Source: Clostridiales bacterium (lineage in GTDB: Bacteria; Bacillota; Clostridia; Saccharofermentanales; Saccharofermentanaceae). Taken from it: 64,000 nucleotides of DNA. How positions within the stretch are numbered: position 1 is the stretch's first letter; each line of letters opens with the position of its first letter. Both the position numbers and the translations under genes were made by a program. Below the pieces are notes generated by a model. That model was given only the letters and a program-made list of their open reading frames with translations. It made no database searches and was not told where the DNA came from. The stretch is taken from assembly GCA_017510605.1 (NCBI GenBank), contig JAFWMQ010000017.1, positions 124,001 through 188,000 on the forward strand, written 5' to 3'. Shown piece after piece: positions 49,733-61,698 of this stretch.

Positions 49733-51850
49733 ATGAAATTTTCGAGAGGAATAGTAAAGAACCGTGTAGCGATACTTATACTGACTGTGCTGTTAATGAT
49801 TCCTTCAGTTTTGGGAATGATGGCTACACGTGTTAATTACGACATGCTGACGTATCTGCCTTCGGATATGGAGACGGTAAAAGGACAAAACGAACTGTTG
49901 AAGGATTTCAACAAAGGAGCTTTTACATTTCTTATATTTGAGAATATGCCGGATAAAGATGTGGAAGCGTTAAAGGCTAAAGTTGAACAGATCGATCATG
50001 TTGATACGGTCCTTTGGTACGATTCCGTAGCGGATCTGTCTATGCCAAAAGAATTGCTGCCTTCTGACATATATAAGGCTTTTAATTCTGAAAATTCTAC
50101 TATGATGGCTGTGTTCTTCGATACCGGTACGTCTGATGATCATACAATTACAGCAGTAAAGGAAATCCGTAAAGCTTGCGGTGAGCAGTGTTTTGTATCC
50201 GGAATGACTGCGCTGGTTGTCGATCTTAAGGACCTGTGCGAAAAGGAGGAGCCAATATATGTAGGACTTGCTGTTTTGCTGTCCTGTGTTGCAATGCTGA
50301 TCTTTTTGGACAGCTGGACCGCGCCATTTGTTTTCCTGGCATCAATAGGATCAATGATCGTTCTGAACCTCGGCACAAACTATTTTCTTGGCGAAGTATC
50401 ATATATAACTAAGGCTTTATCAGCAGTTCTTCAGCTTGCTGTTACGATGGATTATTCAATATTCCTTTGGCACAGCTATAATGAAGAACTTCAGAGTGCT
50501 GAAGACCATAAGGAAGCGATGGCTGTTGCCATTAAGAAGACATTTACAAGCGTTATAGGAAGTTCGGTAACGACTATCGCAGGATTTGTTGCTCTTTGCT
50601 TTATGAGTTTTACGCTGGGCAGAGACCTCGGAATAGTCATGGCAAAGGGTGTTGTTCTCGGAGTCATCGGATGCATAACGGTTTTGCCTTCTTTGATCCT
50701 TGTCTTCGACAAACCGTTACAGAAGACTAAGCACAGATCACTTATCCCTGACACGAAAAAGTTCTCCGGGTTGCTGATCAGGTTATTCCCGGTATTCCTG
50801 ATGCTGTTTGTTGCTCTGATTCTTCCTGCATTTTATGGTTATAAAAGGGCGAACAAGGAAGTTTATTACAACATTGCTCAAACCCTTCCTGAGGATATGA
50901 ACTATATCGTTTCCACATCAAAGCTCAATGAGCAGTATGGAGTCGGTGCAACTCATATGGTCCTCGTAAGATCTGACCTTGAGCCAAACGAAGTGCGCGC
51001 TATGACCGATGAGATCAAAGCTGTAAGCGGTGTTAAATACGTCATAAGTCTTGAATCACTTGTCGGTACAAGAATACCTGAAGAGATGATTCCTGAAAGA
51101 GTCATGTCGATCCTTAAGAGTGACAACTGGGAACTTATGCTGGTCGGTTCTGAATATGGTGTGGCAACGGATGAGATCAATAATCAGATAGATGTTATTT
51201 CGGGCATTATCAAAAAATATGACAGTAACGGAATGCTGATAGGCGAAGGCCCTTGTACCAAGGATATGATCGAGACTACTGATCATGATTTCCGTGTAGT
51301 AACGATCGTGTCTGTTCTGGCAATATTCCTTATTATCCTGTTTGTCGAAAAGAGTGCTTCACTGCCGTTGATACTCATTTCGGTTATCGAACTCGGAATA
51401 TTCATCAATCTCGGTCTGCCTCATTATCTCGGACAGAGCATGGCATTCATTACTCCGATATGTATCAGTACGATCCAGCTTGGCGCAACGGTCGACTATG
51501 CGATCCTGATGACTACAAGATACAAGACTGAAAGGATCGGCGGAAAGAACAAGAAAGATGCTGTTCATATAGCTCTCTCAACATCGATCCCGTCTATTAT
51601 CGTATCCGGTATGGGTTTGTTTGCAGCGACATTCGGCGTGGCACTTTATTCGGACATTGAGATGATCAGTTCAATGTGCATGCTGATGGCGCGTGGAGCG
51701 ATCATAAGTATGCTGCTCGTAATCCTTATTCTGCCGACAATGTTCATGCTTTTCGACGGAATAATATGCAGAACAACGATTGGAATGAATCATATTAAAA
51801 CTGAAAAAAAGAAGACTATGGAGGTATCTTTTCATGGACAGAATAGCTGA
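49733..51850 (+). CDS. MMPL/RND-family transporter
   Basis: The 705-residue protein has two similar halves, each with a membrane helix, a large outer loop and a bundle of five helices. Aspartates that carry protons in this family are in view: AVTMDYSIFLWHSYNEE in the first half and GATVDYAILMTTRYKTE in the second. MMPL proteins export lipids or drugs by proton exchange. AAGGAAG precedes ATG 49733. It overlaps the secreted-protein gene by 17 bases and follows a TetR and HdeD-like gene, so the exporter may respond to a small ligand. Confidence 0.9.
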   Translation: MKFSRGIVKNRVAILILTVLLMIPSVLGMMATRVNYDMLTYLPSDMETVKGQNELLKDFNKGAFTFLIFENMPDKDVEALKAKVEQIDHVDTVLWYDSVADLSMPKELLPSDIYKAFNSENSTMMAVFFDTGTSDDHTITAVKEIRKACGEQCFVSGMTALVVDLKDLCEKEEPIYVGLAVLLSCVAMLIFLDSWTAPFVFLASIGSMIVLNLGTNYFLGEVSYITKALSAVLQLAVTMDYSIFLWHSYNEELQSAEDHKEAMAVAIKKTFTSVIGSSVTTIAGFVALCFMSFTLGRDLGIVMAKGVVLGVIGCITVLPSLILVFDKPLQKTKHRSLIPDTKKFSGLLIRLFPVFLMLFVALILPAFYGYKRANKEVYYNIAQTLPEDMNYIVSTSKLNEQYGVGATHMVLVRSDLEPNEVRAMTDEIKAVSGVKYVISLESLVGTRIPEEMIPERVMSILKSDNWELMLVGSEYGVATDEINNQIDVISGIIKKYDSNGMLIGEGPCTKDMIETTDHDFRVVTIVSVLAIFLIILFVEKSASLPLILISVIELGIFINLGLPHYLGQSMAFITPICISTIQLGATVDYAILMTTRYKTERIGGKNKKDAVHIALSTSIPSIIVSGMGLFAATFGVALYSDIEMISSMCMLMARGAIISMLLVILILPTMFMLFDGIICRTTIGMNHIKTEKKKTMEVSFHGQNS

Positions 51851-54056
51851 TAAATTAATAGGTGCAGGACTTTGTCTTTCTGTTTGTATCTGTATGGCCG
51901 GAGCGGTATATGCAGGCCCTGTGGACGAAAACAATAATACGGATGTACAACAGCCGGTTTTGCAGACACAGAATAATACGCCGGATGTGGTATCCAAGTC
52001 TTTAGGGACTAACACAAAAGATGAGACGGTTTATGTTCTTGCCGGTTCTGACGGTAGCGTTAAGAAGATAATCGTTAGCGATTGGATCAAAAACATGGAA
52101 GGAGATGTCTCGATTGCAGACAAGTCAACATTAAATGATCTGGAAATCGTTAAGGGCGATTCTTCATATGTGATGAATCAGAACAATATGCTGACCTGGG
52201 ATGCTGAGCGTAGTGATGTCTACTATCAGGGCAGTTCAAAAAAAGCACTCCCAGTAGATATGAGCGTTACATATAAATTGGACGGAAAAGTTATTCCTGC
52301 TTCAGAACTTGCAGGCAAGAGCGGAAAAGTAACTATCAGATTTGATTATAAGAACAATCAGTATGAGACAGTTCTGATCAATGACGAGAAAAAAGATATT
52401 TATGTTCCATTTGCAATGCTTACCGGTGTTGAATTAGATGATGATAAGTTCAGCAATGTTGAAGTTACTAACGGTAAAGTAGTAAATGACGGTACACGTA
52501 CAATAGTTGCCGGTCTGGCATTCCCGGGATTACAGCAGGATCTGGGAATCGATAAGGATAAACTGGAGATTCCTGATTATGTTGAGATTACTGCTGATGT
52601 AACTGATTTCCAACTCGGTATGACCGTAACTATCGCTACAAATGACATTTTCAGCAATTTTGATTCTGATAAGCTAAACAGTTATGATCTCGAAGGTTCC
52701 ATAACTGAGCTGAGTGACGGAATGAATAAACTTCTTGACGGATCTTCAGAGCTTTATGACGGCCTTAATACATTGCTCGATAAATCTAATGAACTTGTTG
52801 AAGGTGTGAACTTGCTAGCAGACGGTGCATCTGCTCTATATGACGGGTCAGCGGCCCTTGATGACGGAGCCGGACAGATTAAATCAGGTTTGGCAGATCT
52901 TTCAGACGGACTGGATACAATTGCTTCTAACAACAGCGATCTGACAGGCGGCGCAGAACAGGTATTTGATTCTCTTTTGTCAACTGTAACATCGCAGGTA
53001 AGAGCTGCGGGAATATCAATTCCGGATCTTACGATCTCAAACTATTCAGATGTTTTAAATGGTGTAATTGATTCATTGGATGAAACCAATGTCTATAATC
53101 AAGCATTGGATACTGTAACCGGTGCAGTAGAAGCAAACCGTGACCTGATTAAGCAGAAAGTTACTGAAGCTGTCAGAGAACAGGTAAAAACAAAAGTAAC
53201 CGGTGCAGTCAGGGAGCAGGTTGCTTCAAGTGTTACTGATGCCGTTAGAGAACAGGTCACATCTCAGGTGATCCTTGCAGCTGCAAATATGAGTAAAGAA
53301 GATTATGATGCTGCTGTATCTGCAGGACTTATTACGGAAGATGTTCAGGCTCAGATCAATGCTGCAATCGATGCTCAGATGGCAAGTGATGAAATTACTG
53401 CCCTGATTAACAATAAGATCGATGAGCAGATGCAGTCTGCAGATATCATTAATATGATTGAGGCAAAGACTGATGAGCAGATGCAGTCGGAAGAAATACA
53501 GAACACCATAAGCGAAAATGTTGAATTACAGGTCCAGAAAGCCATCTCTGAGAATATGGCATCTGATGAAGTTCAGACTAAGCTTCTGGCAGCTTCTGAA
53601 GGTGTAAAGCAGATCATATCCGCTAAAGCATCACTTGACAGTTACAATTCGTTCTATCTTGGCATTATTCAATATACAGATGGAGTCAGCGCTGCATCAG
53701 CCGGTGCCTACAGTCTTTATTGCGGTGCTTCAGAATTGAAAGATGGAACTGCTTCGTTGAAGGAAGGTGCCGAGGCACTGTATAACGGTGTTCTTGAGTT
53801 AAAGGACGGTATGCCTGCTCTGATAGATGGTGTTACTGCATTAAGAGACGGATCAATGGAGCTCTCAGACGGACTTAAGAAACTGAATGATGACGGAATC
53901 CAGAAGATCATAGACCTTGTTGAAGGTGATCTTGATGTTACAGTAGAGAATCTTAATGCAACAATTGAAGTAGCCAAAAAATACAATAACTATTCCGGAA
54001 TTAATAGTGCTATGGATGGAAAAGTTAAGTTTATCTACCGTACTGAGGAAATTTGA
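51834..54056 (+). CDS. Secreted heptad-repeat protein, YhgE/Pip-like, MMPL partner
   Basis: A signal peptide (about 1-27, LIGAGLCLSVCICMAGAVYAG) precedes a 710-residue mature protein. After a beta-rich N-terminal part come many repeats of the L-x-D-G type (ELSDGMNKLLDGSSELYDGL, ALYDGSAALDDG and later ALYNGVLELKDGMPALIDG), as in YhgE/phage-infection proteins, and a long coiled coil with VREQV repeats in the middle (about 430-580). No C-terminal membrane anchor is seen. GGAGG lies 8 bases before ATG 51834, within the MMPL gene. I infer a periplasmic or wall-space adaptor for the MMPL exporter. Confidence 0.75.
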   Translation: MDRIADKLIGAGLCLSVCICMAGAVYAGPVDENNNTDVQQPVLQTQNNTPDVVSKSLGTNTKDETVYVLAGSDGSVKKIIVSDWIKNMEGDVSIADKSTLNDLEIVKGDSSYVMNQNNMLTWDAERSDVYYQGSSKKALPVDMSVTYKLDGKVIPASELAGKSGKVTIRFDYKNNQYETVLINDEKKDIYVPFAMLTGVELDDDKFSNVEVTNGKVVNDGTRTIVAGLAFPGLQQDLGIDKDKLEIPDYVEITADVTDFQLGMTVTIATNDIFSNFDSDKLNSYDLEGSITELSDGMNKLLDGSSELYDGLNTLLDKSNELVEGVNLLADGASALYDGSAALDDGAGQIKSGLADLSDGLDTIASNNSDLTGGAEQVFDSLLSTVTSQVRAAGISIPDLTISNYSDVLNGVIDSLDETNVYNQALDTVTGAVEANRDLIKQKVTEAVREQVKTKVTGAVREQVASSVTDAVREQVTSQVILAAANMSKEDYDAAVSAGLITEDVQAQINAAIDAQMASDEITALINNKIDEQMQSADIINMIEAKTDEQMQSEEIQNTISENVELQVQKAISENMASDEVQTKLLAASEGVKQIISAKASLDSYNSFYLGIIQYTDGVSAASAGAYSLYCGASELKDGTASLKEGAEALYNGVLELKDGMPALIDGVTALRDGSMELSDGLKKLNDDGIQKIIDLVEGDLDVTVENLNATIEVAKKYNNYSGINSAMDGKVKFIYRTEEI

Positions 54057-54077
54057 TGGGGGCTGCCCCCATCAAAT
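54051..54077. repeat. CTG-centred palindromic repeat, copy 2
   Basis: ATTTGATGGGGG (54051-54062) and CCCCCATCAAAT (54066-54077) are perfect 12-base complements around CTG. The stop codon of the preceding gene lies inside the left arm. Its right half CCCCATCAAATGG matches the copy at 7194-7206. Confidence 0.75.
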
Positions 54078-54355
54078 GGTAACCGGAGCTTATTGTGGAT
54101 ATTTTCACTGATGGTGATGGATGCTCTATTGATTTCAGGTGTATCATTTTTGTAGCGAAAATCGTCCTGAATCATTAATACAAATTTGCATATTTACCTG
54201 GAATGTGTGAAATTGTCTATAAAACATAACGTGTTTTGACAGACAAATATTACCAATTTATTGGGTATCCCTTACATTTTTGATTAATTGGTTCAGATCT
54301 ATCATATATGAAAGCAACGGTCAGTAACTTTGTATGAAACATGATAGAACCTATG

Positions 54356-54364
54356 TGTTATAAT
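54356..54364 (+). promoter_or_regulatory. Probable extended -10 promoter of the atp operon
   Basis: TGTTATAAT (54356-54364) is an extended -10 with no clear -35 at 17 bases. A TTGACA also lies at 54236-54241 but its -10 (TATTGG) is poor. The gap 54057-54411 (355 bases) holds only these and the palindrome; I see no other gene in it. Confidence 0.5.
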
Positions 54365-54411
54365 CGCTTCTGAAAAAATATTTTAATTATATATAAGGAA
54401 CAAAACAGACA

Positions 54412-54852
54412 ATGAGGATCGATCCTACTGTCAAAAAAGAGACGCTGTACATAAGTATAGTCACTCTGATAATGAGTATGCTGATGCAGTCGGTATATCT
54501 TATTATCGGCAGGTGGGGCATCAGTGTCCTTTTCGGTAATGTGTTAGGAGCAGGAATAGGCATCCTGAATTTCTTCCTTCTTGGACTTAGCGTCCAGAAG
54601 GCTGTATCAGAAGATGAGAAGAAGGCTAAGGAGATCATGAGAGTCTCTCATACGGTGAGATTTGCGGGGATCATTGTATTGATCGCTGTATCCCTGATCT
54701 TTCCAAAGGTCTTTGATATCGTTGCAACGATCGTATCACTGTTGTTCGCGTCAACAGCAGTATTCTTCAGACAGATTTTTACGAAGAAGAATAAACAGGC
54801 AGCAACTGAAACGGTCGGTTCAGCAGAAGCAGATGAAAGCGGGGCAGAATAA
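54412..54852 (+). CDS. atpI: ATP synthase subunit I-like membrane protein
   Basis: The 146-residue protein has four membrane helices (about 13-35, 38-60, 82-105 and a short last one) and a polar tail. It lies directly before atpB and overlaps it as TAATG. UncI/AtpI proteins help assemble the c ring in many Na+ and H+ ATPases. Sequence is poorly conserved, so the call rests mainly on length, helix layout and position. Confidence 0.75.
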   Translation: MRIDPTVKKETLYISIVTLIMSMLMQSVYLIIGRWGISVLFGNVLGAGIGILNFFLLGLSVQKAVSEDEKKAKEIMRVSHTVRFAGIIVLIAVSLIFPKVFDIVATIVSLLFASTAVFFRQIFTKKNKQAATETVGSAEADESGAE

Positions 54853-55754
54853 TGAGCATCATATTCCTGATCTTATCAGTTCTTTCTTTCGCTGCTGCTA
54901 TAGCAATAAAAGTAATGTTCGTTCCGGCTTCGCAGGGAATAGATATTGCGGGAGCACATATATTCTTTACGATCAAGATGCCGGTTCAGGACCTTCCCAT
55001 TACTGAATCACAGGTCAATTCCTGGCTTATAATCTTCGGAATTTTGTTCTTGTGCCTGTTCCTTACATCGGGCCTTAAGACAAGAGATATATCTGTCAGA
55101 CAGCTTGTTGCAGAATGGATCGTTGAGACAGTCACAAATCTTGTTAAGACTAATATGGGAGAGTTCTTCGAGGGTTTTGCACCGTTTGTGGCCGCAATAC
55201 TCGGTTTGTCGGCATTCTCAAGCCTGTCGTCTTTGCTCGGACTTTTCCCTCCGACATCTGATATCAATATAGTCGGCGGCTGGGCTTTGCTGGTATTTAT
55301 CCTGATCACTTACTACAAGATGAAGGCTGGCCCCCTGATCTATCTTAGAAGCTTTGGACAGCCGGTGCCGCTCCTTGCACCGCTTAATATCATAAGCGAA
55401 TTTGCAACTCCTGTATCAATGGCATTCCGTCATTACGGCAATGTCCTGTCAGGTTCTATTATCTCGGTGCTTGTTGCTGTCGGTCTTTCCGAACTGTCAA
55501 AGATGCTGTTCCGTTTCCTTCCGGGAGTGCTTGCGGATTTCCCGTATCTCAGGATCGGAATCCCCGCTGTTCTGTCAGTTTATTTCGACCTTTTCAGCGG
55601 ATGTCTGCAGGCCTTTATTTTCGCAATGCTGACTATGTCTTATGTATCCGGAGGATTTCCTGCTGAAGAATATGCTGCAAGGAAGAAAAAGAGGGAACAG
55701 CGCAAAGCTGCGCGTGAGGCCGTGCTTGCTTCAAACAGGCATAAGGGCTCATAA
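54852..55754 (+). CDS. atpB: F0F1 ATP synthase subunit a
   Basis: Subunit a provides the ion half-channels. The 300 residues carry the essential Arg193 in SMAFRHYGNVLSGS, the usual place of the stator arginine, and AEWIVETVTNLV and PTSDINIVGGWALL earlier. The N-terminal outer segment and the basic C-tail (KKKREQRKAAREA) are family-like. It overlaps the atpI stop by one base. atpE follows after 43 bases. Confidence 0.95.
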   Translation: MSIIFLILSVLSFAAAIAIKVMFVPASQGIDIAGAHIFFTIKMPVQDLPITESQVNSWLIIFGILFLCLFLTSGLKTRDISVRQLVAEWIVETVTNLVKTNMGEFFEGFAPFVAAILGLSAFSSLSSLLGLFPPTSDINIVGGWALLVFILITYYKMKAGPLIYLRSFGQPVPLLAPLNIISEFATPVSMAFRHYGNVLSGSIISVLVAVGLSELSKMLFRFLPGVLADFPYLRIGIPAVLSVYFDLFSGCLQAFIFAMLTMSYVSGGFPAEEYAARKKKREQRKAAREAVLASNRHKGS

Positions 55755-55770
55755 GTATTTGGTTAATTAA

Positions 55771-56085
<315 letters not shown>

Positions 56086-56099
56086 CGGAGACTTGCATT

Positions 56100-56603
56100 A
56101 TGCAAAATCTGGATATTATATCTATCAACATATGGCAGATAGTTATATCACTTGCTAATCTTGTTATTCTTTTTCTTATCCTGAAGAAGTTCCTTTTTGA
56201 GCCTGTCAAAAAGATAAAGGCTCAAAGAGCGAATGAGATCGAGGCCGAGTACCGCAAGGCTGATAAAGCACGCCATGAGGCAGATGAATTAAAGAACGGA
56301 TGGGAAGAGAAGATCGCTGCGGCCGATCAGAAGGCTGATGAGATCATTAACGAGGCAGTCGAACTCGCGAACAGCCGTAATGAGATCATGCTCTATGAAT
56401 CACGTGAGAAGGCAGATCAGATCATCAGAAAAGCAAAAGCGGACATCGAGCGTGACAGACGTGAAGCCAGAGAAACTATCAAGAAAGAGATCGTTGATGT
56501 CTCACAAGCTATTTCCGAGCAGATAATCGGACGCGAGATCAATATGGATGATCATCGCGATCTGATCGATACTGCGATCGACAGGATGGGTGAGACCAAA
56601 TGA
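56100..56603 (+). CDS. atpF: F0F1 ATP synthase subunit b
   Basis: The 167 residues have an N-terminal membrane helix (about 11-30, WQIVISLANLVILFLILKKF), followed by FEPVKKIKAQRANEIEAEYRKAD and a long charged coiled coil, as expected for the peripheral stalk. GGAG precedes ATG 56100. Its end overlaps atpH (ATGA). Confidence 0.93.
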   Translation: MQNLDIISINIWQIVISLANLVILFLILKKFLFEPVKKIKAQRANEIEAEYRKADKARHEADELKNGWEEKIAAADQKADEIINEAVELANSRNEIMLYESREKADQIIRKAKADIERDRREARETIKKEIVDVSQAISEQIIGREINMDDHRDLIDTAIDRMGETK

Positions 56604-57127
56604 CGACGACCGGAAGAGAATACGCACTTGCTCTTTTCGAGACGGCTTATGAGTCGGGAAATATAGATGAGATCCGTAATGATATCAGAAAGATCAAGGA
56701 TCTCCTGAAAGAGATGCCTGATTATATTGAGTACTTATCCAATCCCGGAATCTCCAAGAAGGAACGTATGGAAGCACTCAGTCTCGCATTTGAAGGAAAA
56801 GTAGATGACGTATTATATGCTTTCCTTGCCGTTATGACAGAAGGATCGGACATCGGTTCGTTCTTCGATGCGCAGAAGGAATTCGAGCATATGTATGAGG
56901 ACTATAAAAAGTTCACTTATGCAGAGATCACGAGCGCAGTTGAGCTTACCGAAGAAGAAAAGAAGAAGATAGTAAACAAGCTTGAATCCATTACAGGCAA
57001 GTCTGTAAGACCGAAGTATAAGATCGATCCTGCTCTGATGGGCGGAATAACAGTGACGGCAGACGGAATATTCTTTGACGGAAGTGTCAGAAAGAACCTG
57101 AAAAACTTAGAGAAAGAGATATCGTAA
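56600..57127 (+). CDS. atpH: F0F1 ATP synthase subunit delta
   Basis: The 175-residue protein links stalk and F1. Motifs include [40 protein letters not shown] and the C-terminal [21 protein letters not shown]...[15 protein letters not shown]. It overlaps atpF by four bases (ATGA). Confidence 0.94.
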   Translation: MTTTGREYALALFETAYESGNIDEIRNDIRKIKDLLKEMPDYIEYLSNPGISKKERMEALSLAFEGKVDDVLYAFLAVMTEGSDIGSFFDAQKEFEHMYEDYKKFTYAEITSAVELTEEEKKKIVNKLESITGKSVRPKYKIDPALMGGITVTADGIFFDGSVRKNLKNLEKEIS

Positions 57128-57129
57128 TT

Positions 57130-58626
57130 ATGGTCAGCAAACCTGAAGAAATCAGTAATATTCTCAAGGAACAGATTAGAAATTATAAGACCCGTGTTGA
57201 TATGGGTGAAGTTGGTACAGTCGTTCTTGTCGGAGACGGTATAGCTTCCGTATACGGACTCCGCAACTGTGTATCAACAGAGCTTCTAGAATTTGAGGAC
57301 GGTTCGGCCGGACTTGCTTTAAACCTTGAGAATGACACTGTATCTGTCGCTATCCTGACAGATAAGAATGATATTAGAGAAGGCACAAAAGTTAAGCGTA
57401 CCGGAACGGTTTTATCTATCCCGGTAGGTGAGAGTTTTCTGGGCCGTGTCGTAAATCCTTTGGGTGAGCCGATCGACGGCAAAGGACCTGTTTTCGCAGA
57501 AGCGAAAAGACCTGTTGAATCAGAAGCGCCGGGAATAATCGAACGTCAGAGCGTATCAGTTCCTTTGCAGACAGGTATCAAAGCGATAGACAGCATGATC
57601 CCTATCGGACGTGGTCAGCGTGAGCTTATTATCGGTGACCGTCAGACAGGTAAGACGGAGATCGCAATAGATACCATCATCAATCAGAAAGATAAGAATG
57701 TTATCTGCATCTATGTTGCTATCGGACAAAAGGCTACATCTATCGTATCTCTCGTAACCGATCTGGTCAGAGAGGGCGCTATGGCATATACGATAATTGT
57801 GTCCGCAACCGCTGCTGAAAGCGCTCCGATTCAATATGTTGCACCTTATTCAGGGTGTGCTATGGCAGAGTATTTCAGAGAACAGGGCAAAGACGTCCTG
57901 ATTATCTATGATGACCTTTCCAAGCACGCAGTCGCATACAGAGCCCTTTCTTTGCTTATTAGAAGACCTCCGGGAAGAGAAGCGTATCCGGGTGATGTAT
58001 TCTATCTGCACTCTAGACTTCTTGAGCGTGCGGCTTGTGTATCCCCGGATTTCGGAGGAGGATCCATAACCGCGCTTCCTATTGTTGAGACCCAGGCAGG
58101 TGATGTATCGGCATATATTCCGACAAACGTTATTTCTATTACTGACGGACAGATCTTCCTTGAGACTGAAATGTTCCATAACGGAATCATACCTGCTATC
58201 AACCCGGGTATCTCGGTATCAAGAGTAGGCGGTTCTGCCCAGGTCAAGGCGATGAAGAAGGTATCCGGTGAGTTAAAACTTTTATACTCACAATACAGAG
58301 AGTTACAGTCTTTCGCTCAGTTTGGATCAGATCTTGATGCGGATACGAGAGCCAGACTTCATTTGGGAGAAAGAATCGTTGAAGTATTGAAGCAGGACCG
58401 CAATGCGCCTGTTCCTGTCGGAGGACAGGTAGGCATAATCTACGCCGTTATCAACGGTTATCTTAATGAGTACGAGATTGGAGAGATAAAAGAGTATCAG
58501 GAGCGTCTCTATGAGAAGCTCGATCACGAGCACAAGGAATGGATGCTGCGTATCGAGAAAGGCTCCTGGGAAAAAGAAGATGAAGAAGAACTCAAGAAAG
58601 TTCTTGAGAAAATGAAAAAGAAGTAA
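57130..58626 (+). CDS. atpA: F0F1 ATP synthase subunit alpha
   Basis: The 498 residues contain [34 protein letters not shown] (P-loop GDRQTGKT), [13 protein letters not shown] and [17 protein letters not shown] (with the conserved Arg of the interface). It carries the non-catalytic nucleotide sites of F1. It follows atpH by two bases. Confidence 0.97.
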   Translation: MVSKPEEISNILKEQIRNYKTRVDMGEVGTVVLVGDGIASVYGLRNCVSTELLEFEDGSAGLALNLENDTVSVAILTDKNDIREGTKVKRTGTVLSIPVGESFLGRVVNPLGEPIDGKGPVFAEAKRPVESEAPGIIERQSVSVPLQTGIKAIDSMIPIGRGQRELIIGDRQTGKTEIAIDTIINQKDKNVICIYVAIGQKATSIVSLVTDLVREGAMAYTIIVSATAAESAPIQYVAPYSGCAMAEYFREQGKDVLIIYDDLSKHAVAYRALSLLIRRPPGREAYPGDVFYLHSRLLERAACVSPDFGGGSITALPIVETQAGDVSAYIPTNVISITDGQIFLETEMFHNGIIPAINPGISVSRVGGSAQVKAMKKVSGELKLLYSQYRELQSFAQFGSDLDADTRARLHLGERIVEVLKQDRNAPVPVGGQVGIIYAVINGYLNEYEIGEIKEYQERLYEKLDHEHKEWMLRIEKGSWEKEDEEELKKVLEKMKKK

Positions 58627-58628
58627 TC

Positions 58629-60939
<2,311 letters not shown>

Positions 60940-60959
60940 TCCGGAGTAAGTGACCCGAT

Positions 60960-61256
60960 ATGGATACGTTAAGATTAAAGGTACTGACTCCTGAAGGAAC
61001 TGCCGTTGAAAAAGAGGCGGCCGGTCTTTATCTGCGCGGTGCAGACGGAGATCTGGCAGTCTTTCCCGGACATATTCCTTTTGTCACACCGGTAAAGGCC
61101 GGCAGCTGTACAATAGTTACGGGTAAAGATGATGCAAGTTTTTCTAAAAACATTAAAGATGACGCTTTTAATGATATTGAATGCTCAATAGGCGAAGGTA
61201 TTCTGCGTGTTTCTTCCAATGAAGTCCTGCTGATGGTCAAGTCATACAAACAATAG
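60960..61256 (+). CDS. atpC: F0F1 ATP synthase subunit epsilon, without C-terminal helices
   Basis: The 98-residue protein has only the N-terminal beta-sandwich: RLKVLTPEGTAVEKEAAGLYLRGADGDLAVFPGHIPFVTPVKAG. Usual epsilon subunits are about 130-140 residues and end with two helices that inhibit ATP hydrolysis. Here the protein stops right after the sandwich (EVLLMVKSYKQ). No frameshifted continuation is evident in the next bases. The last gene of the operon. Confidence 0.93.
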   Translation: MDTLRLKVLTPEGTAVEKEAAGLYLRGADGDLAVFPGHIPFVTPVKAGSCTIVTGKDDASFSKNIKDDAFNDIECSIGEGILRVSSNEVLLMVKSYKQ

Positions 61257-61273
61257 ACCGGGAAAAATACATC

Positions 61274-61302
61274 TTGACTTAATTGACTGAAATTACTATA
61301 CT
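61274..61302 (+). promoter_or_regulatory. Promoter of tRNA-Met and tRNA-Tyr
   Basis: TTGACT (61274-61279), 17 bases, TATACT (61297-61302). It lies between atpC and the tRNAs; start near 61309. Confidence 0.85.
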
Positions 61303-61342
61303 AATCAAGCGCTTTGAGAAAAGCACAATGTAGTGTTGAAGT

Positions 61343-61419
61343 GGGCCTTTAGCTCAGTTGGTCAGAGCTCCCGGCTCATAACCGGTTGGTCCTGGGTTCG
61401 AGTCCCCGAAGGCCCACCA
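61343..61419 (+). tRNA. tRNA-Met, elongator (CAT anticodon)
   Basis: Acceptor arms GGGCCTT/AAGGCCC, D arm GCTC/GAGC, anticodon arm CCGG-CTCATAA-CCGG (CAT) and T loop TTCGAGT. The general body is that of elongator tRNA-Met. Two stem positions do not pair (C27 with T43 and T50 with C64), which is unusual. CCA is encoded. A lysidine-modified tRNA-Ile is the alternative. Confidence 0.88.
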
Positions 61420-61440
61420 TTACACAACAATTGAATTTAT

Positions 61441-61525
61441 GGGAAGATTCCCGAGCGGCCAAAGGGAACAGACTGTAAATCTGTCGTCACTGACTTCGGT
61501 GGTTCGAATCCACCTCTTCCCACCA
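61441..61525 (+). tRNA. tRNA-Tyr (GTA anticodon)
   Basis: Acceptor arms GGGAAGA/TCTTCCC, anticodon arm ACAGA-CTGTAAA-TCTGT, long variable arm (class II), T arm GGTGG-TTCGAAT-CCACC. CCA is encoded. It is 22 bases after tRNA-Met on the same transcript. Confidence 0.96.
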
Positions 61526-61529
61526 TAGA

Positions 61530-61562
61530 GGGTTTACCAGGTTCGGTAAACCCTTTATTATT
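61530..61562 (+). terminator. Terminator of the tRNA-Met/Tyr unit
   Basis: GGGTTTACC (61530-61538) and GGTAAACCC (61545-61553), then TTTATTATTT. The end of the mobile element lies beyond it. Confidence 0.88.
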
Positions 61563-61624
61563 TCTAGCGAAAGCCTTATTTTACAAGGGTTTCGGGTTTT
61601 TGGTCTTTCTACAACTTCTTTACG

Positions 61625-61693
61625 CAAATTCACCCAAATTCACTTGAGTTTACGAAAATTGTGGTAAATTCGTGGTAAATTTGTGGTAAGGTC
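61625..61693. repeat. Tandem short repeats, probable Int arm-binding sites
   Basis: CAAATTCAC occurs at 61625-61633 and 61635-61643 (10-base period). GTGGTAA occurs at 61661, 61672 and 61683 (11-base period, GTGGTAAATTC, GTGGTAAATTT, GTGGTAAGGTC). Helical-period spacing next to int suggests arm-type sites for the integrase N-terminal domain. Confidence 0.65.
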
Positions 61694-61698
61694 TGAGC

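Noticed and set aside
54236..54264. TTGACA at 54236 as the main atp promoter
   Set aside because: The -10 at the right distance reads TATTGG, a poor match; the extended -10 at 54356 is closer to the gene and better.
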